Positions 35,564 to 47,313 of a stretch of 64,000 bases of DNA are shown here, piece by piece. Below the pieces are notes generated by a model, which was not told the origin of the DNA, made no database searches, and was given only the letters and a program-made list of their open reading frames with translations. Source of the stretch: Notospermus geniculatus (taxonomy: Eukaryota; Nemertea; Pilidiophora; Heteronemertea; Lineidae); assembly GCA_002633025.1 (NCBI GenBank), contig NMRB01000849.1, positions 84,140 through 148,139 of the forward strand, written 5' to 3'. The position numbers were made by a program, and so were the translations under genes. Position 1 is the stretch's first letter; each line of letters opens with the position of its first letter.

Positions 35564-35668
35564 CATCCTCCTATAGCAGGGCTTTGGTCTCACTCCTCGT
35601 CATACGCTCACACATTAAGTGTGAGTGGATGAAGAGGACTGAGCTAAAACCCCTGCTCTGGGAGGATG
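35564..35668. mobile_element. catcctccc foldback MITE, copy 3
   Basis: Arms catcctcctatagcagggc and gctctgggaggatg, with a cgctcacac / gtgtgag inner stem. It sits inside duplication copy 1 and is shared with copy 2, so it predates the duplication. Confidence 0.75.
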
Positions 35669-36995
35669 ATTACCGGTAGATGTTGTTTTTGGACTGGATC
35701 ATTTCTGGTGATGACCCACCACCTTACTGAGACTAGTGAATAAGGCCTGTCTTTACTGATGAACAAGGCATATCCTTACAGTATACTACATGTAGTAACC
35801 TTGAAAGTGAGTGCAGTGTCTGAGGTCGGCTGTGAGCTAGAAGGGACACAGTTTCTAAGCTCACTGCTTCTATTGTAAATCATTTATATACCAGCTCGCA
35901 AAAGAGAATGCAACTTACTATTAATGAATGTATTTTTATAGTTGATCTATTGTACAACATGTTTATTGTAGATTAGGTGTTAATTCATTAATTACTGAGC
36001 CTCTTCTGTTTGAGGTCATCGATATGTACGGTAAATGTATTTATAGTGGGTGGATTATGAGAAGGGCTTTGGTCTCCTAAAGGAACCTGCATCAAAACCT
36101 GACATGGCTGGTTGTGACATATTCTCTAATCAGATATGTTGTCTATCAGTCAGTCAGTGTTCAGAATCACTCTGTGGACAGTCAACCGTTGCCCTCGGTA
36201 TCTGATGTTGATATTGACTGAGTCTCTCAACGTTAATCGTGTCAAGCTTGCACTCTCACCTCTTACTTCCATTTCTTCCATAAACAGCCAACTTTGATTC
36301 ACTTCTGGTCACCACATCCACGATGTAGTTTATTGCAGACTTTACTTCCATTTCAACTCCATGGCAGATTGGTCCAATTTGAGACTCTCAATATCATGCA
36401 TTTTGCTAAACTATAAAAGAAGATCCAGCAGTTATTGATTTGATCTTTGTGTGTGTGTGTGTGGTGCTGTCACATTTGTTTTCAAGCAGTGGTTAATGTC
36501 AGGGATCAGAAGAATGTGTTCCAGTTTGTTATGTCTATCTGGACACGTCGCTCTAGTCAAGGCTTAAAAACCAAGTGAATTATTCTTCCTTGTGATTTGG
36601 GGGTTACGATAGAATGGGACTTAAGCATAGGTATTCAAAAGCTTTAAGCACATTTCTTATGCCTGCAAGCTGGTTTCTGTCCCTTCTCATGTGTCGGTGC
36701 GTTGGCCTCCCCACTGAAGTCCTGAATCAGCTGAGAGGTCTCCCGTCTCATATAACGCACCATAGATATGTTGTATATCTTGATGGGACAGGGAACTAGT
36801 CTGAAGGGTAGGAAACAATCTCGTCCCCAGGGTCCAACTGTTCCTTGGCTGTGAGGTGGTCGCATTTAATGTTGTCTGCGAGTTATGATCAGCACCCTCT
36901 AGTGCCAAGATTTGGGGGTCAGAAACATGGTTTACTGAGGGGTATCTTTGCATCCATAACATTTGTGTTATCACACAAATCGTGATGATCTGACC
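35669..36995. other. Non-coding remainder of duplication copy 1
   Basis: No gene recognised. A short gt simple repeat lies near 36450. Confidence 0.4.
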
Positions 36996-37445
36996 ATAAA
37001 TGCTTTGCCAGTTACTATTGGTCTTGTTGATCAGGCTGGTGAACAGTTTTGAAAAAGTAACAGGTAGTATCTTTGCTGAATGAGCAACCGTGCTGAAGAT
37101 GATTGTGCAGTGAATGGAGACTTCGGAAAGTGGCATTGTCTGCTTGGACTGGCTGCTATTTGAATGTAAAAAACAGACAATTTCCCTGAATGGGAGTTAG
37201 GCTTATCTAATGAGAGTAAGTTTTGCTGTTTGAGAGTGAGAACACTTTGTTGTTCTTGTTCTGTTTTTACTTTCAGCTGAGTAAGCAGAGTTGATTGAGT
37301 AACATTGTGCTTGTCAGTAAAAAACTTAGCAAGTGAGCCAGGAGGATGTCTTTTGACTCAGTAGTGCTATGACTGATAGTGTTTTAGTGTCCCGCTGTCC
37401 GTCTGTGCCTCGTCCCTGTGTTTCATAGTCTTACTCTTCTTTAAG

Positions 37446-38507
37446 CTTCATTGCTGTGGGGTGGACGGAGCAGATGATTGGGACCTAAACATGTATTTTA
37501 ACTGCTCATCAAAGAGTGCCGAAAAATGTGGTGTACCGTTTTCATGCTGCCGACCTAAGCCAGGGGTAAGTGAAGCAAGCCTTGTATGATTACAAACTTT
37601 GATCAAATAGCTGGCCTACTCTAGCACTCTAGGCCTACTCTAGCACTCTAACTTTGTGCCAGAGTCGGGATGATCCTAGCTGAAAGGGACACTGTATTGC
37701 CACTTTTTGTCAACAGCCGGCGCCACCGGTGGTGATTGCATCATTCTCCAATACCGTAGTTTTGCCTTGTGCCCCGGTAGGTGAATGTATGATTACAATT
37801 CAATCTATACAATGTATATACCGGTAGATACCTTAGGAATGAAAGTTTAACTCTAGGCCTATATGATAAGTGTCCCTATTTCATATCCTATATAATAAGT
37901 GGTAGTTTTACAACATTGTCAATAGCACAGGCATTTTAGAGCAGGATAAGGAAGGAATACCGTGGCTTTAAGTTTAATACAAAAATGAGTGGACCCTCGC
38001 TCTTACGAGGGGGTACTGTACAAGATACTCAGCCCTGATCTCCTTCCAGGAGGAGTTAATCAACAAACAGTGTGGATACTACGTACGTCATGACAGTCAA
38101 CAAGGAGTCAGCTCACTCTCAGAGAAAATCTATACAACAGGGTGTTTAGAGGCCGGGGAGAAATGGCTGGAGGAACATTTGATACCAGTGGCAGGTGTGG
38201 CAGTCTCGGTCGCTCTCATTCAGGTGAGAACATTTGATACCAGTGGCAGGTGTGGCAGTCTCGGTCGCTCTCATTCAGGTGAGAACTCTCGTTTGATGAG
38301 TAGAAAAAGCTGGATTCCCTTCAGGGCAGCTCAAAGTATTGGACCAAAATGGTACCATATCAAAATTGAAAGCGAAATGACAGGGTATCAGAGGATCTGT
38401 GATTCTTATGTTTCATGGTCAGAACTTTTCTTTTTCAGATTCTTGGTATCTGCTTTGCCCAGAATCTTCGCAGTGACATCTTCGCCCAGCGAGCCAAGTG
38501 GCACTGA
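37446..38507 (+). pseudogene. Duplicated tetraspanin exons 5-7
   Basis: Second copies of the last three tetraspanin exons: 37446-37565 (HCCG to PFSCC), 38050-38223 ([11 protein letters not shown] to the TM4 start) and 38439-38507 ([10 protein letters not shown] to the stop). Splice sites and reading frames are intact and the protein is unchanged, but there is no copy of exons 1-4 upstream. On this assembly they could only be used by skipping exons 5-7 of copy 1. They are either a partial gene duplication or an allele laid in tandem. Confidence 0.8.
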
Positions 38508-38872
38508 CATCAGCTCTCCTAAGTCGGACGTTGGTCTGGCTTACAGTCAACATCAGAAAGAGACTTAAGAACATGACTGATCTGTGGAACAGATGAGTTA
38601 CTAATCCCCAGACAGTCATGGGACTATCTTATTGAGGAATTTGCCTTAAAATATTTTGCCTGCTGGATGGAGCTTTGCTACTTAACAAACGTCAAGATCA
38701 AATGACCATCTTACAACATCATTGCCTTATAAGGGGACAAAATTTGTCTTCAGCTTGTGTAGAACAAAAGAATTTGGGGGAGTCACAGGGATATTTTCAA
38801 TGTTGCGATGGCCTGATCTCATCTTCTCAGAGAGACCCCTTCAGTATGAGCAGTGGAGAAATCATGGATTAA

Positions 38873-39117
38873 AGGAGCTGAACGTCCAAGTTGTAAACAA
38901 ACTGGTTTGTTTACAAACAGTGGCAGCAAACTAGTTTTATTCCTTCGTGAAGGTGGCAGCACCAGTGATCATTAGACTGGTGCCGGTCCAATGCAACTCA
39001 CTCCAATGCAACTCACTCACGTCAGTACATATCACCGACAATAGGTGGCAGCACCGCAGGCGTCGCGTGGATAGAGAACCAGTGAGTGAGTGTTTACAGC
39101 TTGGACGTCCAGCTCCT
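38873..39117. mobile_element. 245-bp TTAA-flanked MITE (piggyBac-type)
   Basis: Ends aggagctgaacgtccaag and cttggacgtccagctcct. It is flanked by TTAA at 38869-38872 and 39118-39121. Copy 1 of the duplication has the intact site ggattaagaatcac at about 34415, with a single TTAA. TTAA duplication is the hallmark of piggyBac transposition. An inner gtaaacaaactggtttgtttac palindrome is present. No ORF. Confidence 0.85.
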
Positions 39118-39579
39118 TTAAGAATCACATGTCGGATCATCTCATTGTTGAGACTCTCAAATATCTCATCCTACATCTTCTACACCAAAGGTTTTATCTT
39201 GATTGACGATGGGTGATCTTAGGCCCTGGTGGCTCCATACCCTAGTAGGGAACTGATGCTGTTTTCAATAAGAGATACTGTCCATCCTGAGTAGGTTAAA
39301 CCTACCGGTATCTCCAGATGGTGCCGTGTTAAACAACAAGAATCTCATGCTTCATCCTGTGTGAGTGAGGATCAACCCGGTGTTTATTTTGGTTGATATC
39401 TCATACCTAAAGCCGCTGAAGAAAATAACAAAACCTGCTATTGAGATTCAATCAAAAACAATCTCTTTTGTGTTCAGTCGTCAGTGATTTTTCGGTGTGG
39501 GTTGGAAAACAGCCTTCTATGTTCTCTTGATTATGATAATCATGTCATTGATTTGAGTGCCTGGCACGGGTTTGGATAC

Positions 39580-40148
39580 ATCACGTGTGACATACATCAC
39601 ATGTGTGACATACATCACATGTGTGACATACATCACATGTGTGACATGCATCACGTGTGACATACGACATGCATCACATGTGTGACATGCATCATGTGTG
39701 ACATACGTCACATGTGTGACATGTATCATATGTGTGACATACATCACATGTGTGACACATCACATGTGTGACATGCATCATGTGTGACATATGTCACATG
39801 TGTGACATGTATCACATGTGTGACATACATCACATGTGTGACATACATCACATGTGTGACATGCATCACATGTGTGACATGCATCACATGTGTGACATGC
39901 ATCACATGTGTGACATACATCGCATGTGTGACATACATCACATGTGTGACATGCATCACGTGTGACATACGTCACATGTGTGTGACATGCATCACACGTG
40001 TGACATACATCACATGTGTCATATGCATCACATGTGTCATATGCATCACATGTGTGACATACATCACATGTGTGACATGCATCACATGTGTGACATGCAT
40101 CACATGTGTACAGACATCACATGTGTGACATACATCACATGTGCGACG
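39580..40148. repeat. 18-bp satellite, copy 2
   Basis: Same satellite as 34874-35376, somewhat longer, with different unit order. Open frames on both strands are by-products. Confidence 0.95.
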
Positions 40149-40334
40149 TTCTTGATTTCACTCTTTGTCTTCTACACCAAAGATTTCATCATGATTGATA
40201 GTGGTTCATCTTAGGCCCTGATGGTATAATTGGATCCATAAAACTTATGATTGTGAATGAGAATGACCACTCAGTGGGTTCATTCTGGCAATGTTGTGCA
40301 TAATATGAAAATATTAAGCTTCAAAAGCAAATAT

Positions 40335-40439
40335 CATCCTCCTATAGCAGGGCTTTGGTCTCACTCCTCATCATACGCTCACACAATAAGTGTGAGTGGA
40401 TGAAGAGGACTGAGCTAAAACCCCTGCTGTGGGAGGATG
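40335..40439. mobile_element. catcctccc foldback MITE, copy 4
   Basis: Duplicate of 35564-35668 within copy 2 of the tandem duplication. Confidence 0.75.
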
Positions 40440-41420
40440 ATTAGATGTTGTTTTTGGACTGGATCATTTCTGGTGATGACCCACCACCTTACTGAGACTA
40501 GTGAATAAGGCCTGTCTTTACTGATGAACAAGGCATATCCTTACAGTATACTACATGTAGTAACCTTGAAAGTGAGTGCAGTGTCTGAGGTCGGCTGTGA
40601 GCTAGAAGGGGAAGGGACACAGTTTCTAAGCTCATTGCTTCTATTGTAAATCATTTATATACCAGCTCGCAAAAGAGAATGCAACTTACTATTAATGAAT
40701 GTATTTTTATAGTTGATCTATTGTACAACATGTTTATTGTAGATTAGGTGTTAATTCATTAATTAATGAGCCTCTTCTGTTTGACGGAGGTCATCGATAT
40801 GTAAATGTATTTATAGTGGGTGGATTATGAGAAGGGCTTTGGTCTCCTAAAGGAGCCTGCATCAAAACCTGACATGGCTGTTTGTGACATATTCTCTAAT
40901 CAGATATGTTGTCCATCAGTCAGTCAGTGTTCAGAATCACTCTGTGTGGACAGTCAACCGTTGCCCTCGGTATCTGATGTTGATATTGACTGAGTCTCTC
41001 AACGTTAATCGTGTCAAGCTTGCACTCTCACCTCTTACTTCCATTTCTTCCATAAACAGCCAACTTTGATTCACTTCTGGTCACCACATCCACGATGTGG
41101 TTTATTGCAGACTTTACTTCCATTTCAACTCCATGGCAGATTGGTCCAATTTGAGACTCTCAATATCATGCATTTTACTAAACTATAAAAGAAGATCCAG
41201 CAGTTATTGATTTGATCTTTCTGTGTGTGTGTGGTGGTGCTGTCACATTTGTTTTCAAGCAGTGGTTAATGTCAGGGATCGGAAGAATGTGTTCCAGTTT
41301 GTTATGTCTATCCGGACACGTCGCTCTAGTCAAGGCTTAAAAACCAAGTGAATTATTCTTCCTTGTGATTTGGGGGTTACGATAGAATGGGACTTAAGCA
41401 TAGGTATTCAAAAGCTTTAA
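40440..41420. other. Non-coding part of duplication copy 2
   Basis: Corresponds to about 35669-36640 in copy 1. No gene recognised. Confidence 0.4.
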
Positions 41421-42450
41421 CCCTTTCTATCCCAACCACAGATTTAATTGAAGGAAAATTATTACCTACTGGGATATAAGTTGAAAATGGCTCATTAGAA
41501 GAAAAATTCATTCAAAAATATCTGGCGCCAAAATTTTGGACCCTTATTGGAATGTTGCCATATGGCAACATTGGGCTGCAACGGCAACAATGTAGAAATA
41601 AATTTTCAATAGCCATGAATCATATCCCCTGCCAATATGGACTACATAAACTCACTGTGCAAATTTGAGAAATATAAGTCATTTTCAAGAACATTGTAGG
41701 GAACTAAGACACTTTTAGGCGTGCCGCAATGGTCATGAGGGGGCAATACCCGGGGGAGGACGAAATCCCTGTATCCCCCAGCCACCCTACCCCCATCACA
41801 GTAAGAGATACATTCTCTAATATATATTAGGCAAACAACAGTACAAACAATTACCTAAGGGACCTCAAATTTGATGAGTATATAACTACCCAATGAAGGC
41901 TTGATCCCATTACGTCCCACTGCTACCATTTGGCAACAGGGAAATGATCAGCCTCCACGTTATTTTCAATAGTGGACATAAACTAAAGGTAACTAGTGTG
42001 AAATAGGTCTTCAAAACTGAAAATTACTATTGAACAATAAGATTGATCCGAGCCGTTGCATCCCACTGTTGCCATTTGGCAACAGCAAGATGAACACCCT
42101 CCACATTTTTCCGAAAACGGTATTACCTAAGAGATTTTTTATTACATATGATTTATAAATACTACATTTTTATAATAATCTAACTTGACATACCTAGCAC
42201 TCGGATTATCACAGGTATTTTGATGTTCTTTTCGGTTGACACAACAGTGCATGCACACCATGGGGTCTGACATGTTAGGTGCTGTTACACATAAACTGGT
42301 ATTGTGTGGTAAGGCCTGAACGGGTACCAAATGGCAACACTGGGATAGAGGCTATAGAAAATGTGGGGGTTTAGTTAATACTCTGTACCACTAGATGGGG
42401 GCACTGCCCGAAAGTGGTGTGGCCATTTGGCAACACTGGGATAGAAAGGG
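41421..42450. mobile_element. 1,030-bp non-autonomous piggyBac-type element
   Basis: Terminal inverted repeats ccctttctatccca and tgggatagaaaggg, bounded by TTAA at 41417-41420 and 42451-42454. The same site in duplication copy 1 is uninterrupted (aaagctttaagcacattt near 36640). Subterminal motifs of the form ccatttggcaacactggg recur at least five times in both orientations and may bind transposase. A short minus-strand frame (42142-42330) has several cysteines (CMHCCVNRKEHQ) but no DDD catalytic region, so the element must depend on a source elsewhere. Confidence 0.9.
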
Positions 42451-43218
42451 TTAAGCACATTTCTTATGCCTGCAAGCTGGTTTCTGTCCCTTCTCATGTG
42501 TCGGTGCGTTGGCCTCCCCACTGAAGTCCTGAATCAGCTGAGAGGTCTCCCGTCTCATATAACGCACCATAGATATGTTGTATATCTAGATGGGACAGGG
42601 AACTAGTCTGAAGGGTAGGAAACAATCTCGTCCCCAGGGTCCAACTGTTCCTTGGCTGTGAGGTGGTCGCATTTAATGTTTTCTGCGAGTTATGATCAGC
42701 ACCCTCTAGTGTCAAGATTTGGGGGTCAGAAACATGGTTTACTGAGGGGTATCTTTGCATCCATAACATTTGTGTTATCACACAAATCGTGATGATCTGA
42801 CCATATTACAAAACGAACCCTGAGACTTGTGTCTGTTTGCTGTTTCTTCTCTCATTGATGCTTATTGTGTGAGTTATCATGAATCATGTTGATGGCAGAC
42901 ATTTTCTATGCATTACATCTGCTTGTGTTCTCTGTGTATTCTTTCTTTAGTGATTATTAATTCATTCATTTTAACATCAGACGGCAGAGCTGATTGTTGC
43001 TAATACTACGTGACTGATGATGATCTTACTGTTGAGGTTTTACATGTACCATGACTGTTATGTCTTGATGGAAGTGCAGTTTATGCAGCTAAAATGTCAG
43101 ATAATGGTTGCTGTACCAGATGCCAGTAGCCAGGGTCTCAGTATCACAGTCAAATTCTCCAGTCTAAGTTTCATGCATGCAGAGAATCTTAGGTCATTTA
43201 TGGTCGTACCGTCCTTAA

Positions 43219-43658
43219 CCCTTTTGGGACTAATCTCGCCATTTGGCGAGAGTGGCCTGTACCACACACCCTCGCACATTCAAATTGACCTAGAATACGC
43301 GATTTTGCTCTGTTTGAAGAAACCTGACAGACTCCGAAGTGCAAATCTTGTGATAAAATGGCCATGTCTCCGGAACGGAAGCAGCCACGTTGACGCAACT
43401 AGCACCAAAAGAAAGAGGAGAAAATTTTCAGACGCGTATTTCCTCACAACTTGCATCTTCGGCTCTGACCTATTTCTCTCAGACATTTTGGAAGAAGCAA
43501 ACCTGCATGAGGTCGTGGCCCATTAAGTTGCCTCCAGAATGAGTGTCTTGTCGCCAGTTTTGGTTGCAGTTTTTGGGAGCTAGGTGCGTTTTTCTAGAGA
43601 CATCAGAAATTCATGTTACGAAATGTACACTTTTCAGCTTCATCCAGTCCCAAAAGGG
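43219..43658. mobile_element. 440-bp TTAA-flanked MITE, copy a
   Basis: Ends cccttttgggact and agtcccaaaaggg between TTAA at 43215-43218 and 43659-43662. The ends share the CCCTT start of the larger element at 41421 but differ inside. No transposase motif. Confidence 0.8.
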
Positions 43659-44642
43659 TTAACAAGTGTGAGGAGGGGACTGGTTGTGAAATGTGAAGAT
43701 CCTCGGACGGTGCCAAGATGTATGAGTTTCATGTGGCATTTACCTCACAGTGACATCCTCAGGAGCACTCATGTACTTTCAGGCTCCGATTCTCTACCCT
43801 TTTCCCTACACCATCACTAGCATCATTCAGCTTTGCTTGTCTGACCGGATCATGACGTCACACCTGCCTGTTCTATTTTATAATGTGTTTCTATCAGCTT
43901 TGTATTCTGTGACTTAACATATACATGTATATTGACTATTTTAGTATTAATAGTGGTGAAGAAATCAAACTTGGTCTGAAGATTTTGTAAAAACTGGACC
44001 AGTTTTTAGCAATCTTTGTGTATATTGTAATTAGTGTGCCAAATGGTGGTTGGTAACCTATGGTTGACTCAATGTTTAGTGTACAATCTTGAACAGTGTA
44101 TAGACCTCACTGCCCTGGTGGGGCGGGTTTACACTTTGGTCTGTTGTTGTTCTACATCGCTCAATGGCGGAACAAAGTCTAGGCCTACCCATAGGCTGGT
44201 GGATCAAAGTCTAGGCCCACCCATAGGCTGGTGGATCAAAGTCTAGGCCCACCCATAGACTGCAGGAAAAGTGTCTCAAGTCAAAGGTGTTTTGAATTGA
44301 GAGTGTGGTTTTGACGTGAAGGTGTCAGCTGTGTAGGCTGTCAGCGTCTCTCAACCCAGAACTCTTCCTGAGAAATGGATTTATGGTCCCTACTGCTCCC
44401 GACAATCAGTGGCAAGGATGAGAGATAGAGCATTTAGGTCCTGATAGTTCAGGATGCTCTCACCAGGGGGCATCAATGTCTGTTACTGCTCAGCCTCTGT
44501 GCGGAGTATGTGAGAAAATTGATGGTCCATCATACGGAGGAAATATTGCTTGGGTTTTGTGGGAACTGTGGTGACACGCGTCCTCCAAAATGTACAAAAT
44601 ACGATCAACCTTCGCACAGGCGATGGTAAGAACTGTTAATAG

Positions 44643-44768
44643 GGAGTTTTCGCAAAGCCCCCGAAACGCCAACGCGAACGCCAAACCCATTGTTCGATGC
44701 CACGAAGAGAGCACCGAACAAATGGATAGACGTTCGCGTTGGCGTTTCGGGGGCTTTGCGAAAACTCC
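44643..44768. mobile_element. Foldback, gttttcgcaaagcc arms
   Basis: Arms ggagttttcgcaaagccccc and gggggctttgcgaaaactcc, extending through cgaaacgccaacgcgaacg and its inverse; near-perfect arms of about 44 bp. Confidence 0.8.
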
Positions 44769-44834
44769 GCTGTAATATGTGCTGCGACAGGATGAAAAAC
44801 CATGAATGCCTTCTCAGTAGACTATTACCGGTAC

Positions 44835-44961
44835 AGAGAGTTTTCGCAAAGCTCCTGAATCGCCAACGCGAACGCCAAACTCATTGTTGGATGCCACGTA
44901 GAGAGCAGAGCAAAAGGTTAAACACGGTCGCGTTGGCGTTAAGGAGGCTTGCGAAAACTCT
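44835..44961. mobile_element. Related foldback, second element
   Basis: Arms agagagttttcgcaaagctc and the diverged ggaggcttgcgaaaactct, with cgccaacgcgaacgcc inside. It shares ancestry with 44643-44768 but has several differences. Confidence 0.75.
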
Positions 44962-45418
44962 CCCTGNATTTGTGTTATCACACAAATCGTGATGATCTGA
45001 CCATATTACAAAACGAACCCTGAGACTTGTGTCTGTTTGCTGTTTCTTCTCTCATTGATGCTTATTGTGTGAGTTATCATGAATCATGTTGATGGCAGAC
45101 ATTTTCTATGCATTACATCTGCTTGTGTTCTCTGTGTATTCTTTCTTTAGTGATTATTAATTCATTCATTTTAACATCAGACGGCAGAGCTGATTGTTGC
45201 TAATACTACGTGACTGATGATGATCTTACTGTTGAGGTTTTACATGTACCATGATTGTTATGTCTTGATGGAAGTGCAGTTTATGCAGCTAAAATGTCAG
45301 ATAATGGTTGCTGTACCAGATGCCAGTAGCCAGGGTCTCAGTATCACAGTCAAATTCTCCAGTCTAAGTTTCATGCATGCAGAGAATCTTAGGTCATTTA
45401 TGGTCGTACCGTCCTTAA

Positions 45419-45857
45419 CCCTTTTGGGACTAATCTCGCCATTTGCCAGAGTGGCCTGTACCACACACCCTCGCACATTCAAATTGACCTAGAATACGCG
45501 ATTTTGCTCTGTTTGAAGAAACCTGACAGACTCCGAAGTGCAAATCTTGTGATAAAATGGCCATGTCTCCGGAACGGAAGCAGCCACGTTGACGCAACTA
45601 GCACCAAAAGAAAGAGGAGAAAATTTTCAGACGCGTATTTCCTCACAACTTGCATCTTCGGCTCTGACCTGTTTCTCTCAGACATTTTGGAAGAAGCAAA
45701 CCTGCATGAGGTCGTGGCCCATTAAGTTGCCTCCAGAATGAGTGTCTTGTCGCCAGTTTTGGTTGCAGTTTTTGGGAGCTAGGTGCGTTTTTCTAGAGAC
45801 ATCAGAAATTCATGTTACGAAATGTACACTTTTCAGCTTCATCCAGTCCCGAAAGGG
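45419..45857. mobile_element. 440-bp TTAA-flanked MITE, copy b
   Basis: Ends cccttttgggact and agtcccgaaaggg, bounded by TTAA at 45415-45418 and 45858-45861. Present in both block copies, so it is older than whatever separated them. Confidence 0.8.
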
Positions 45858-46850
45858 TTAACAAGTGTGTGGACATGGAGGAGGGGACTGGTTGTGAAAT
45901 GTGAAGATCCTCGGACGGTGCCAAGATGTATGAGTTTCATGTGGCATTTACCTCACAGTGACATCCTCAGGAGCACTCATGTACTTTCAGGCTCCGATTC
46001 TCTACCCTTTTCCCTACACCATCACTAGCATCATTCAGCTTTGCTTGTCTGACCGGATCATGACGTCACACCTGCCTGTTCTATTTTATAATGTGTTTCT
46101 ATCAGCTTTGTATTCTGTGACTTAACATATACATGTATATTGACTATTTTAGTATTAATAGTGGTGAAGAAATCAAACTTGGTCTGAAGATTTTGTAAAA
46201 ACTGGACCAGTTTTTAGCAATCTTTGTGTATATTGTAATTAGTGTGCCAAATGGTGGTTGGTAACCTATGGTTGACTCAATGTTTAGTGTACAATCTTGA
46301 ACAGTGTATAGACCTCACTGCCCTGGTGGGGCGGGTTTACACTTTGGTCTGTTGTTGTTCTACATCGCTCAATGGCGGAACAAAGTCTAGGCCTACCCAT
46401 AGGCTGGTGGATCAAAGTCTAGGCCCACCCATAGGCTGGTGGATCAAAGTCTAGGCCCACCCATAGACTGCAGGAAAAGTGTCTCAAGTCAAAGGTGTTT
46501 TGAATTGAGAGTGTGGTTTTGACGTGAAGGTGTCAGCTGTGTAGGCTGTCAGCGTCTCTCAACCCAGAACTCTTCCTGAGAAATGGATTTATGGTCCCTA
46601 CTGCTCCCGACAATCAGTGGCAAGGATGAGAGATAGAGCATTTAGGTCCTGATAGTTCAGGATGCTCTCACCAGGGGGCATCAATGTCTGTTACTGCTCA
46701 GCCTCTGTGCGGAGTATGTGAGAAAATTGATGGTCCATCATACGGAGGAAATATTGCTTGGGTTTTGTGGGAACTGTGGTGACACGCGTCCTCCAAAATG
46801 TACAAAATACGATCAACCTTCGCACAGGCGATGGTAAGAACTGTTAATAG

Positions 46851-46976
46851 GGAGTTTTCGCAAAGCCCCCGAAACGCCAACGCGAACGCCAAACCCATTG
46901 TTCGATGCCACGAAGAGAGCACCGAACAAATGGATAGACGTTCGCGTTGGCGTTTCGGGGGCTTTGCGAAAACTCC
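46851..46976. mobile_element. Foldback, copy b of 44643 element
   Basis: Same arms and loop as 44643-44768. Confidence 0.8.
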
Positions 46977-47042
46977 GCTGTAATATGTGCTGCGACAGGA
47001 TGAAAAACCATGAATGCCTTCTCGAGTAGACGATTACCGGTA

Positions 47043-47170
47043 CAGAGAGTTTTCGCAAAGCTCCTGAATCGCCAACGCGAACGCCAAACTCATTGTTGGA
47101 TGCCAGGTAGAGAGCAGAGCAAAAGGTTAAACACGGTCGCGTTGGCGTTAAGGAGGCTTGCGAAAACTCT
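47043..47170. mobile_element. Foldback, copy b of 44835 element
   Basis: Same structure as 44835-44961. Confidence 0.75.
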
Positions 47171-47174
47171 CCCT

Positions 47175-47313
47175 GTGATCCACTGTTGCGATATTGGCTT
47201 GAGACGGGGTTGCGTTCCCTTGCGATTACCTTATAAGGACTTCCCATTGCCATATAAGGTAACCGCAAGGGAACGCAACCGCGTCTCAAGCCAAAATCGC
47301 AACAGTGGATCAC
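47175..47313. mobile_element. Long foldback with gtgatccactgttgcg ends
   Basis: Outer arms gtgatccactgttgcgatat and cgcaacagtggatcac. The arms continue through cttgagacggggttgcgttc and gcaagggaacgcaaccgcg to cttataagg / ccatataagg, about 60 bp per arm. Confidence 0.85.

Larger units (their letters stand above)
32598..36995. repeat. 4.4-kb tandem duplication, copy 1
   Basis: Starts near aatgctttgcgagttac and ends at ctgaccata, where copy 2 begins directly with aatgctttgccagttac. It contains tetraspanin exons 5-7, the 3' flank, an 18-bp satellite and one catcctccc MITE. Differences from copy 2 are scattered substitutions, small indels and two transposon insertions found only in copy 2. Confidence 0.9.
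36996..42806. repeat. Tandem duplication, copy 2 (5.8 kb with insertions)
   Basis: Repeats 32598-36995 in the same order. It is longer because of the TTAA-flanked insertions at 38873-39117 and 41421-42450. No N marks the junction with copy 1. Confidence 0.9.
42767..44966. repeat. 2.2-kb block, copy a
   Basis: Begins at atttgtgttatcacacaaat and ends at a single n (44967), after which 44968 restarts with the same sequence. It contains a TTAA element and two foldbacks. No gene is supported; the longest ORF (43017-43526) runs straight into the TTAA element. Confidence 0.9.
44968..47173. repeat. 2.2-kb block, copy b
   Basis: Repeats 42767-44966 after the n at 44967 with roughly one percent difference. 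Corresponding elements: TTAA MITE 45419-45857 and foldbacks 46851-46976 and 47043-47170. Confidence 0.9.

Noticed and set aside
34814-40214. Cys/His-rich ORFs on both strands
   Set aside because: By-products of the 18-bp satellite.
42142-42330. Cys-rich 62-residue minus ORF as a piggyBac transposase remnant
   Set aside because: The spacing of CMHCC does not clearly fit the transposase zinc-binding tail, and no catalytic Asp region is present.
43017-43526. 169-residue ORF
   Set aside because: Half of it lies in a TTAA MITE, and it is cut in the paralogous block by small indels. No recognisable domain.
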